Assembly: GCA_036339375.1 (NCBI GenBank)
Contig: JAYZBC010000066.1
Span: 14,093-78,092 of the forward strand
Direction: 5' to 3'
Source: JAYZBC01 sp036339375
Lineage (GTDB): Bacteria; Pseudomonadota; Alphaproteobacteria; MPNO01; UBA2964
DNA: 64,000 nucleotides
Positions 9,241 to 16,879 of this stretch are shown here, in pieces. Below the pieces are notes generated by a model. That model saw only the letters and a program-made list of their open reading frames with translations, was not told where the DNA came from and did no database searches. Position 1 is the stretch's first letter, and every line of letters begins with the position of its first letter. The position numbers were made by a program, and so were the translations under genes.

Positions 9241-9381
9241 ATGTTCAAAGAAATTACACATTTTGTTAACGGCAAAGAAATGCCGGGGAGCTCTGGGCGA
9301 TTTGGAAGAGTATATAACCCCGCTACTGGACAAGCTACAGGACAGGTACCTTTCGCAAATCAAAAAGAAGTAGATGCCAAC
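9241..9381 (+). pseudogene. N-terminal remnant of methylmalonate-semialdehyde dehydrogenase (mmsA)
   Basis: Codons 1-47 read MFKEITHFVNGKEMPGSSGR and continue with FGRVYNPATGQATGQVPFA, the standard N-terminus of the CoA-acylating methylmalonate-semialdehyde dehydrogenase family (about 500 residues). Similarity stops abruptly at about 9381; the frame continues to 9552 with unrelated residues and overlaps infA. About 90 percent of the gene is missing, so it is a broken copy left by a deletion or rearrangement next to infA. Confidence 0.75.
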
Positions 9382-9472
9382 TCTAAGATAGAAATTAATT
9401 TAGTTCCAAAAAACCTTGACGATTTTGGTTCCGACAGCACTAATGCATTCCCACAACTTAAAAGAAGGTACT

Positions 9473-9691
9473 ATGGCAAAAGAAGAGCTCCTCGAATTTT
9501 CTGGCACCGTTATGGAACGGTTGCCGAATGCGATGTTCAAAGTAAAGCTTGAGAACGGACATGAAGTGTTGGCCCACACAGCCGGCAAAATGCGTAAATT
9601 TCGTATCCGCGTTTTGGAAGGGGACCAGGTTGATGTTGAAATGACACCATATGACCTGGAAAAAGCCCGAATTATCTTCCGCCACAAATAA
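9473..9691 (+). CDS. infA: Translation initiation factor IF-1
   Basis: The 72-residue single OB-fold protein occupies the A site of the 30S subunit during initiation. It begins MAKEELLEFSGTV and has the conserved NAMFKVKLENGHEVLAHTAG, GKMRKFRIRVLEGD and VEMTPYDLEKARI segments, with normal family length. The start is the ATG at 9473, preceded by AGAAGG at 9463-9468; a longer in-frame reading from 9416 adds 19 residues not found in IF-1. It is followed by a good terminator and by MFS genes, and its upstream neighbour is an mmsA fragment. Confidence 0.96.
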   Translation: MAKEELLEFSGTVMERLPNAMFKVKLENGHEVLAHTAGKMRKFRIRVLEGDQVDVEMTPYDLEKARIIFRHK

Positions 9692-9749
9692 AGTTTGTCA
9701 CCCGTTTTTTTTGAACTAATACGCTCTTATATTTGGGTAAAGAAAAGAA

Positions 9750-9776
9750 TCTCCTTACAAACGAGGGGACTTTTTT
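9750..9776 (+). terminator. Rho-independent terminator after infA
   Basis: TCTCCTT (9750-9756) pairs with GAGGGGA (9763-9769), allowing two G-T pairs, around a six-base loop, and is followed after one base by six T residues (9771-9776). It lies 59 bases past the infA stop, and there is no competing gene in the gap. Confidence 0.7.
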
Positions 9777-9833
9777 ATCTAAAACTAAAATTTCAATTTC
9801 TCAAGACGAATTTGGAGCCTTAACAGAAACCTT

Positions 9834-11054
9834 ATGACCCCACGAACCTGGCGGACTCCGATTGTAATACTTGTTGCAGCAACCCTCATTCTGTTGCTTT
9901 CCTTTGGTTCACGACAAACCTTTGGCTTGTTTTTAGCCCCTATTTCAAAAGCCCATAATTGGGAAATTGGCGTTTTTTCATTTGCAATGGCTTTGCAAAC
10001 ACTAATTTGGGGTTTATCGCAACCTTTTTGGGGGAACATTGCTGATCGATTTGGTGCAGGTCGTGTAGTTAGTTTAGGATTAGTTTTTTATGCGACCGGC
10101 CTTTGGTTAATGGCCCTATCAACCTCTCCCTTGGAAATTACGCTTACAACTGGTTTGTTGACGGGGGTTGGAATGAGTGCGACCAGTTTTCCCATAATTT
10201 TGGCTGTAGTTGGACGAAGCGTCCCCGAGAAAAGACGTAGCATGTTCCTGGGAATTGCTAGTGCGGGCGGATCATCAGGACAGGTCCTTGTTGTGCCTTT
10301 TGCACAATATTTCATTTCAGACCTTGGGTACGCGAGTGCGCTAATTACTTTAGCGATTTGCATGTTCCTAATTGTTCCTCTAGCTGCCTCTATTTCAGGA
10401 AAACCGCAAACACCAGCTGGTGAAAACAACATCAGACAAAGTACTCGCGAAGCTATTGGAGAGGCGATGACCCACCGGGGTTATGTATTGCTCGTTACTG
10501 CGTTTTTCGTTTGCGGTTTCCAAACAATGTTTATAGGTGCTCACTTACCTAATTATTTGGAAAAGTCCGGAATTGACGCAAATATAGCTGCAACATCTTT
10601 GGCCCTGATTGGGCTTTTTAACATTATTGGCTGTTTTATATGGGGAGCGCTTGGCGGTCGGTACAGTAAAAAATTAATGCTCGCCCTACTCTATATTGCA
10701 CGTTCGATTGGAATTACTGTGTTTATTGCGCTCCCTATTACAGATACCAGTGCAATTTTATTCGCGTCTTTTATAGGTTTACTATGGCTAGGCACAGTGC
10801 CTTTAACCAGCGGACTTGTGGCACAAATATTTGGAACTCGGTATATGGCCATGTTATATGGATTTGCGTTTACCAGTCACCAGGTGGGGAGTTTTTTAGG
10901 AATTTGGTTCGGGGGTGTCGCTTTTGACGCAACAGGGAATTATGATGCAATCTGGTGGGGAGCAATTATTTTAGGCATTGTAGCTGCAATTATGCACTGG
11001 CCAATTGACGAGAGGCCATTGGTTCGCTCCACTACACAGGAACTAAAAACGTAA
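9834..11054 (+). CDS. MFS transporter, monocarboxylate-porter-like, paralogue 1 of 3
   Basis: A 406-residue permease with about twelve membrane segments. The N-terminus reads TWRTPIVILVAATLILLLSF followed by RQTFGLFLAPIS, and the C-terminus ends with WPIDERP. This RQ(T/S)xGxFLxPI pattern and the PIDE-type ending recur in the next two genes, so the three are tandem duplicates. The family resembles the oxalate:formate/monocarboxylate branch of MFS, which moves small organic acids; the actual substrate is unknown. The stop is 26 bases before the next paralogue, consistent with one transcript. Confidence 0.82.
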   Translation: MTPRTWRTPIVILVAATLILLLSFGSRQTFGLFLAPISKAHNWEIGVFSFAMALQTLIWGLSQPFWGNIADRFGAGRVVSLGLVFYATGLWLMALSTSPLEITLTTGLLTGVGMSATSFPIILAVVGRSVPEKRRSMFLGIASAGGSSGQVLVVPFAQYFISDLGYASALITLAICMFLIVPLAASISGKPQTPAGENNIRQSTREAIGEAMTHRGYVLLVTAFFVCGFQTMFIGAHLPNYLEKSGIDANIAATSLALIGLFNIIGCFIWGALGGRYSKKLMLALLYIARSIGITVFIALPITDTSAILFASFIGLLWLGTVPLTSGLVAQIFGTRYMAMLYGFAFTSHQVGSFLGIWFGGVAFDATGNYDAIWWGAIILGIVAAIMHWPIDERPLVRSTTQELKT

Positions 11055-11080
11055 AATTTCTGGTTATTAGAAGGTATTGA

Positions 11081-12298
11081 ATGTCACGGCCACCTTGGAG
11101 AAATCCCTACATAGTTTTAATTTTTTGTACATTAACAATCCTTATTTCGTACGGAACGCGTCAAAGCTTTGGTTTGTTTTTGATCCCCATAAGTGATGCC
11201 ATTAGCCCTGGCCGAGTTGAACCTTTCTCATTTGCTGTGAGCCTCCAGACCCTAATTGTAGGCCTTAGCGTACCCTTCGTTTCAGCGATCGCTGACAAAT
11301 GGTTGGGTCCAATAAAAATGTTAGTCATGGGGGGTACACTTTATGCTTTGGGTATGGTCTTACTTAGTTATTCCACTACAGAATTACACTTAACTCTGAG
11401 TGTTGGTGTGTTAAGCGGCCTGGCAGCGGCCGGTTGTGGTATTCCAATGCTTCTTTCGGTTGTGGGTAGAGTAGCCCCGGAAGAACGTCGGAGTTTATGG
11501 CTCGGTATTGTATCGGCAGGTGGTACCGGTGGGCAGATGTTTCTGGTTCCATTAAATGGTTTCCTCTTGGAAAGGATGGATTGGTCCGATGCTATTCTAA
11601 TCGTCGCTGCGTTTATATTGGCCATTGTCCCGATGGCGCTAATTTCCGGCAAAGCAAGTGGCGAATCTCTAAATCAAGAAAAAGATACACAAACACTCGG
11701 TCAGGCTTTAAAAGAAGCCCAAAGAAATCGAAGCTATTGGTATCTTTGTATCGGTTTTTTTACATGCGGTTTTCAAGTTCAGTTTGTTGTTACCCATTTA
11801 CCAAAATATTTGCAAGACACGGGTTCAGGAGTGACTATAGGCGCCCAGGCAATTGCTCTAATTGGATTAACAAATGTCATCGGCACAGCAATCGCTGGAA
11901 AACTTGGGGGCCATTACAAGAAAAAGGATTTATTAATGGGGCTTTATATAGGCCGGTCTCTTGTTATGTTGGCTTTCTTTGTTGCCCCCTTAAGCCAAAT
12001 GTCTGTTTATATCTTTGCCTCTTGCATCGGTTTTTTATGGTTAGCTACTGTTCCATTAACGGCGGGGCTGATTTCAGGTTTTTTTGGCCCCCGGTACATG
12101 GCAACACTTTACGCAATAGCATTTTTAAGCCATCAAGTTGGAGGATTTTTAAGTACTTGGATGGGGGGAGTAATCCGTGACGCAACAGGATCTTATGATG
12201 CATGGTGGTGGATCATAATTGCTGGTGGTGCACTGGCAGCTCTGGCACACTACCCGATCAATGAGACACCCGTAAAAAAACTAGCAACTCAATCATAA
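11081..12298 (+). CDS. MFS transporter, monocarboxylate-porter-like, paralogue 2 of 3
   Basis: A 405-residue permease beginning MSRPPWRNPYIVLIFCTLTI with the shared RQSFGLFLIPIS signature, the central CGFQVQFVVTHLPKYL segment (CGFQxxFxxxHLxxYL in all three copies), and a PINETP ending. It closely parallels its neighbours in length and segment order. It lies between them on the same strand with short gaps. Substrate unknown. Confidence 0.82.
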   Translation: MSRPPWRNPYIVLIFCTLTILISYGTRQSFGLFLIPISDAISPGRVEPFSFAVSLQTLIVGLSVPFVSAIADKWLGPIKMLVMGGTLYALGMVLLSYSTTELHLTLSVGVLSGLAAAGCGIPMLLSVVGRVAPEERRSLWLGIVSAGGTGGQMFLVPLNGFLLERMDWSDAILIVAAFILAIVPMALISGKASGESLNQEKDTQTLGQALKEAQRNRSYWYLCIGFFTCGFQVQFVVTHLPKYLQDTGSGVTIGAQAIALIGLTNVIGTAIAGKLGGHYKKKDLLMGLYIGRSLVMLAFFVAPLSQMSVYIFASCIGFLWLATVPLTAGLISGFFGPRYMATLYAIAFLSHQVGGFLSTWMGGVIRDATGSYDAWWWIIIAGGALAALAHYPINETPVKKLATQS

Positions 12299-12321
12299 AA
12301 AAATAAATGTTGGAAAAAATT

Positions 12322-13548
12322 ATGCCCAAAGGTTTTTGGCGTAGTCCCTATTTTGTTGTCTTGTGTGCAGTTTTTATTATTTTGTTTGCATATGGTGGCA
12401 GGCAAAGTATGGGGATGTTTCTCCGGCCCATAACAGAGGGTATGGGATGGGGGGAGGATGTCCGTGTCATGTCATTTGCAACCGGGCTCCAATCTCTGGT
12501 TTATGGCTGTGCAGCACCCTTTTTTGGAGCGATTGCGGATCGGTGGGGTCCCATCAAGGTGCTTATTCTCTCATCAATTATTTATGCCTTTGGACTGTTT
12601 TTGATGTCTCAGTCTACAGGGGAAACAGGTTTGATTTTTAGTGTGGGATTTTTAACCGGAATAGGTGCCGCAGGGATTTCACTCCCAATGCTCCTTTCAA
12701 TTGTCGGGCGTGTTGCGCCCGAAAGCCGCCGTACCTTCTGGCTCGCAATTGTGGTTTCCGGAGGCACCCTCGGTCAAATGTTAATTGTTCCCCTTAGTCA
12801 TTACATGATCTCACATTGGGGCTGGGTTTTGGCGGCAATTGTCCTCTCTGTATCCGCTTTAACGGTAATACCACTCACTTTATGTATGAAACATGCTGCA
12901 AGCGAAATTCTTAATAAAAAGGATAAACAAAGCCTCGGCCAGGCAATCAAAGAAGCGAAAAATCACCGGGGTTTTTGGTTGCTTGTCATAGGGTTTTTTG
13001 TATGCGGTTTTCAAGTTCAATTTATTAATAATCACCTTGAAAATTATTTAAACGCTACAACGGTTGGGGGAGCTATGGCCGCAACAGCCATAGCATTAAT
13101 CGGTTTATTTAATATGATTGGAACGCAAACTGCTGGCTGGCTTGGGGGTAGGTTCCGGTCAAAATATTTGCTGGCCAATATTTACACGTTGCGATCTTTG
13201 CTTTTTTTGGCGTTTTTCCTTATTCCGGTTAGCAAGTTAAGTGTAGTTATCTTTTCGTGCTTAGTTGGATTGCTTTGGTTAGCGACGGTCCCGCTAACTT
13301 CCGGAATCGTTGCGCAAATTTTTGGACCGCGTTATTTGGCGACACTTTATGGTGTCGTTTTTCTCAGTCATCAAATTGGTAGTTTTTCAAGCGTTTGGCT
13401 TGGGGGCATCATCCGGACCTATACAGGTAGTTACGACTACGCCTGGTATATGATAATTTTTTCAGGGTTCATTGCGGCTTTAATTCACTGCCCAATAGAT
13501 GACAAACCCATTAAAAGGATCACTGAAGGACAGGCCGCAACTGCATAA
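12322..13548 (+). CDS. MFS transporter, monocarboxylate-porter-like, paralogue 3 of 3
   Basis: A 408-residue permease from the ATG at 12322, chosen because MPKGFWRSPYFVV aligns with the N-termini of the two upstream paralogues; an in-frame ATG at 12307 would add five residues. It shares RQSMGMFLRPIT, CGFQVQFINNHLENYL and the PIDDKP ending. It ends six bases before the convergent nfu stop. Three retained copies of one transporter suggest different related substrates or a dosage effect. Confidence 0.82.
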   Translation: MPKGFWRSPYFVVLCAVFIILFAYGGRQSMGMFLRPITEGMGWGEDVRVMSFATGLQSLVYGCAAPFFGAIADRWGPIKVLILSSIIYAFGLFLMSQSTGETGLIFSVGFLTGIGAAGISLPMLLSIVGRVAPESRRTFWLAIVVSGGTLGQMLIVPLSHYMISHWGWVLAAIVLSVSALTVIPLTLCMKHAASEILNKKDKQSLGQAIKEAKNHRGFWLLVIGFFVCGFQVQFINNHLENYLNATTVGGAMAATAIALIGLFNMIGTQTAGWLGGRFRSKYLLANIYTLRSLLFLAFFLIPVSKLSVVIFSCLVGLLWLATVPLTSGIVAQIFGPRYLATLYGVVFLSHQIGSFSSVWLGGIIRTYTGSYDYAWYMIIFSGFIAALIHCPIDDKPIKRITEGQAATA

Positions 13549-13554
13549 ATTACT

Positions 13555-14406
13555 TTAAGGCTGATAATAAGGATTGGTGCCACCAGCATGGTCAGTCGTA
13601 TCTAAAACTTCCTGAATTGTTGGCACAACTTTCTTTATTTCTACTTCAACCCCTTGCTTTAAAGTTTCATTCGCCATACCACACCCCTGACATCCCCCTT
13701 CCATACGGATGTATGCGCGTGTATCGACAACATCAATAAGCGAAATATGACCACCATGACCTGCAACAGAGGGGTTAATCCGAGACACCAGCAGGTCTTG
13801 TATTGCCTTTGCCTCTTCCGTTTCTAATCCTGGTTTTAGGGAAGCATCTCTCCAATCCGCCACATTTTTAATTTCTGGAATGTAATGGCGAAGCATATTT
13901 TCCATGCCACTCATTAACTGAAATGCGCCACCTTTAAATTCAAAATAAGCTGTTCCTTCGTTGTAACCTCGGAAAATAATATCTCCTCCACTCTGAGCTG
14001 CCGCTGGGCGAATTCTAGTTTCTATCAGTTCTTTAATTTCAACCACGATCGGGTCACTTTCATCCAACTCTAATTCGTCCTCTAGTCCAAGTTCCTTTTC
14101 AGGAGAGACACCATTTTTTTCCACTAATACTGCGGGTTGGCCAGAAACAAAGTGATCCATAATAGCTCCTAAAACCGCCGGCTTAAGTGTTAGCCAATCC
14201 ACCTCTGTCATTTTGGTTACAGAAACAGAATCCACACCTATTTCAACTGCTTTAACATCAGAAATTTTAAATAATCGGTCTGCAAGTGGTGAATTGAAAG
14301 CTTTTTCCGAATTCCCAAAAAACAATGGGCCCTCCGGATAAACAGTTTCACCAGGAATAAATCTAATTGTATCAGAGTTATCTGTGGTTTCCGTTTGAAT
14401 AAACAT
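13555..14406 (-). CDS. Nfu/NifU-type Fe-S scaffold with one degenerate domain
   Basis: The 283-residue protein has three parts. Residues 1-90 are an Nfu N-terminal domain (SPLADRLFKISDVKAVEIG, VDWLTLKPAV). Residues 115-185 are a NifU C-terminal-type domain (RIRPAAAQSGGDIIFRGY) in which the usual cysteine pair is gone: GGAFQLMSGMENMLRH stands where homologues have a CxxC segment. Residues 195-283 form a second NifU domain with GGCQGCGMANETLKQG, intact CxxC, ending DHAGGTNPYY like gammaproteobacterial NfuA. It probably carries Fe-S clusters to apoproteins through the last domain only. Confidence 0.82.
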   Translation of the reverse strand: MFIQTETTDNSDTIRFIPGETVYPEGPLFFGNSEKAFNSPLADRLFKISDVKAVEIGVDSVSVTKMTEVDWLTLKPAVLGAIMDHFVSGQPAVLVEKNGVSPEKELGLEDELELDESDPIVVEIKELIETRIRPAAAQSGGDIIFRGYNEGTAYFEFKGGAFQLMSGMENMLRHYIPEIKNVADWRDASLKPGLETEEAKAIQDLLVSRINPSVAGHGGHISLIDVVDTRAYIRMEGGCQGCGMANETLKQGVEVEIKKVVPTIQEVLDTTDHAGGTNPYYQP

Positions 14407-14532
14407 TTTCGAGCCTATGAATATTTTAAAATAGTTTTTTCAAAATCAAATTATACTTTGTTTTTGGTATCGCCAAAAGGTTTTTCAACTTTGTACCAGT
14501 CAAAGCTGAATTAATTTTTCTTATACTTAGAG

Positions 14533-15444
14533 TTAAAAACGGTAGTTAATATCGGGAAGCATTGCTTCATTCACAATTCCGTTGTTTATTTCTGTACGAC
14601 GTTTTTGACGATATATGCTCCGGACTGCCGCGTAATAGTGGACAGATGTTTTCTTCAATCTATCAAGTTCGTCCATAACGCTAGAATATTGATCTACATA
14701 GTCCGCCGTCATCCGCGCATAAATCCATTCCTCTTGATCGAAATTGTACATCCAGCGCGAAACGGGATCAAAATAACCCCCAACCAACTTACCAAAAGCG
14801 TCACGAGGGTTTGAAGGACCCAAAACGGGCAGAAAAAGATAAAAACCTTCTGGTACGCCCCAAACAGCTAATGTTTGCCCTAAGTCCTCTTTATGTCCTT
14901 CTATACCCCAAGTTTTAGCGACATCTATTATACCTCCCAACCCTATCGTTGTATTGATAGAAAACCTTTTTGTAGTATCCCAAGCACGTTCAGTTTCACC
15001 TTGCAGAACATCATTGGCAAACACCGCTGGGGCCCTTAAATTATTCAAAAAGTTTCGTAAACCCTTCCGAATTATTTGTGGGAAAAAGTTTGTGTAAATT
15101 ATAGAAATCGGCCGAACAACCACGGCATTCAAAACCTCATTGAACTCAAACATCATTTTATTGAAAGGTTCCAATGGATCATTTGTTTCTTCAACATCCG
15201 ATTTTTTAGAAATTCCTGTTTCAGACTCAAGTTTTTTTGTTTCATTGTGCATTACAGCGGTTAGTTTGATGGTGTTTAGGTTTGAATTTCCGTTAATGGT
15301 AGAATTAATACTATTTTTTGGAATTTGTTTTAGGTGGTTTAATTTAGTTGCTGCTTCCAAATTGGTACAAAGCAACATACTTGTTGAAAATCCCACAAAG
15401 AAGGCAACTTTATAACTAATTTGCATTTTCGAGTGCCAGTACAT
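14533..15444 (-). CDS. mlaA: MlaA (VacJ) family outer-membrane lipid-asymmetry protein
   Basis: MlaA extracts mislocalised phospholipids from the outer leaflet of the outer membrane and hands them to the Mla pathway. This 303-residue product has a signal peptide with a hydrophobic core near residues 10-30, a variable linker to about residue 90, then the domain itself: NDPLEPFNKMMFEFNEVLN, GLRNFLNNLRAP, TTIGLGGIIDVA, EDLGQTLAVWGVPEG and GPSNPRDAFG. The cysteine in MLLC lacks a textbook lipobox. The start at 15444 has AAGGA six bases upstream. No other mla gene is in the window. Confidence 0.88.
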   Translation of the reverse strand: MYWHSKMQISYKVAFFVGFSTSMLLCTNLEAATKLNHLKQIPKNSINSTINGNSNLNTIKLTAVMHNETKKLESETGISKKSDVEETNDPLEPFNKMMFEFNEVLNAVVVRPISIIYTNFFPQIIRKGLRNFLNNLRAPAVFANDVLQGETERAWDTTKRFSINTTIGLGGIIDVAKTWGIEGHKEDLGQTLAVWGVPEGFYLFLPVLGPSNPRDAFGKLVGGYFDPVSRWMYNFDQEEWIYARMTADYVDQYSSVMDELDRLKKTSVHYYAAVRSIYRQKRRTEINNGIVNEAMLPDINYRF

Positions 15445-15618
15445 TTAATTTCCTTAAAATTTTTGCAAAAATGCAAATACAGTGTAAATGGTTCCATTTA
15501 AACTATGGTTTTACTGTAGTGAATGGACCTAACTAAAGCAATATAATTGGGTTTTTTGATTTAAATTTAAACAAATTTGGATTTAAAAAACTGTTAAATC
15601 GGACTAGATACAAATACA

Positions 15619-16473
15619 TTAGATACTAAAATTTTTAATCATATAACGGAATAAAATTTCTACCTTTTCATATTTTGTAAGAAAAACTGGTTCATCCAGT
15701 TGCCGCCATCCTCGTTTGATTAATTTCTCCAATAAGTATTGGTAATTTTGCATCATTATTATGGCTGGGCGTATCTTTCGCACCTCACATTTTGCCAACA
15801 GGTTCATAGCCTCTTGATACCTAGATTTAGTAATCTTGGTAAAATCACTACAAAGAGATGGAAAGTTTGGGTGTCCAATTATTTTTTTTGGTTCAGTTAT
15901 TGGAATGCGAAATTTTGAGAGCATATCAAGGGGGATGTATAGCCTATCTTTTTCTGCGTCTTCATAAAGATCCCGTAAAATATTAGTCAATTGAAGTGCT
16001 TGTCCTAAGGAAAATGCGAGTGGCTCTACCATTGAATTTTGCACACCAAAAATTTGATTTGAAAGGCGTCCAACTGAACACGCAACACAGTTACAGTAAC
16101 TTTCCAGATCCGAAAATGTCGGCATTCGGACCTGCCCTGCTGAATCTTTTTCCATTCCTTCAATCAACGATAAGAACGTTTCTTTCCTCAAATGATATTT
16201 CGTAATGGGCTCAAGTAAGGCTATTGAAATTGGCCTATTTGGATTACCCAAATAAACAGATTCAATTTCTTGTCTCCACTGGTCAAGACCACTAAGCTTT
16301 TCGTTTTTGTCACCAGGAAGATCAGCAATATCATCTACTTCACGACAAAACGCATAGACAGCATACATCGCATTTCTTTGGTCAGCAGGTAGTACTCGCA
16401 TTGCCCAGTAAAATGTTGTGCGAGACTTACGTACAACGGATGTTACGTGCTTACGGGCTCTTTCTCTGTCCAT
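15619..16473 (-). CDS. hpnD: Presqualene diphosphate synthase, hopanoid type
   Basis: A 284-residue trans-isoprenyl diphosphate synthase of the squalene/phytoene family. It opens with RTTFYWAMRVLPADQRNAMY and has the first aspartate-rich motif DDIAD (residues 47-51) and a second, DLYED (residues 168-172), followed by RLYIP. The wording around the first motif (AVYAFCREVDD) matches HpnD, which condenses two farnesyl diphosphates to presqualene diphosphate for hopanoids, better than CrtB. The hpnC, hpnE and shc genes are not nearby. It lies 174 bases upstream of mlaA on the same strand. Confidence 0.8.
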   Translation of the reverse strand: MDRERARKHVTSVVRKSRTTFYWAMRVLPADQRNAMYAVYAFCREVDDIADLPGDKNEKLSGLDQWRQEIESVYLGNPNRPISIALLEPITKYHLRKETFLSLIEGMEKDSAGQVRMPTFSDLESYCNCVACSVGRLSNQIFGVQNSMVEPLAFSLGQALQLTNILRDLYEDAEKDRLYIPLDMLSKFRIPITEPKKIIGHPNFPSLCSDFTKITKSRYQEAMNLLAKCEVRKIRPAIIMMQNYQYLLEKLIKRGWRQLDEPVFLTKYEKVEILFRYMIKNFSI

Positions 16474-16879
16474 TCGAAATCAAAGATTATTTTTTCTGTT
16501 ACAATTTCACTTAAAAATTCCAAGAAATAACTTTTAGGGCCTTTCCAAGTAACCCTTTTAATAAATCCAATGGTAGGATCATTCCATCAAAAAAACATCG
16601 AAGAAAACAACAAGAACAAATCATACAAAATTTTTAACCAGTAAAAAAGGAATGCAAAATTTAACAAGTAAAAATTTTATTAAATAATATGTAAAAGGAA
16701 TATTACCCGATTTTGTTAGAAAAAGTGTCTATCGGTTATTGAGCACAGGAGGTAGAAGCTGTTTTTCGGGTATGTTAAAATCAGATTTGGTGTAGCAAAA
16801 GAATATATCGCTGTGGGACTATCTTATTGAAAAATATGATTTCTCACTTTTGGTGTAGAAAAGGTGTAGAAGAGTAACG
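16474..16879. other. AT-rich intergenic region left of the GC-rich block
   Basis: This 406-base gap separates the divergent hpnD and hydantoinase genes. It is strongly AT-rich over 16480-16740 and shows no credible gene. An AGGAGGT at 16747-16753 has no reading frame at a proper distance; the nearest ATG (16772) opens only seven codons. The right end carries repeated GGTGTAG words, listed separately. Confidence 0.6.
16786..16871 (+). repeat. Three GGTGTAG direct repeats upstream of the hydantoinase gene
   Basis: TTTGGTGTAGCAAAAG at 16786-16801 and TTTTGGTGTAGAAAAG starting at 16848 are near-identical, and GGTGTAGAA recurs at 16863-16871, nine to seventeen bases before the start codon. Their place in the leader makes an operator or duplicated leader plausible, but the sequence alone does not show which. 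Confidence 0.45.

Noticed and set aside
15619..16473. Phytoene synthase of carotenoid biosynthesis
   Set aside because: No crt genes are near and the motif wording fits HpnD better.
16747..16795. AGGAGGT followed by a seven-codon ATG frame, a possible leader peptide
   Set aside because: The spacing of 18 bases between the purine-rich site and ATG is too long for normal initiation, and there is no attenuator hairpin.
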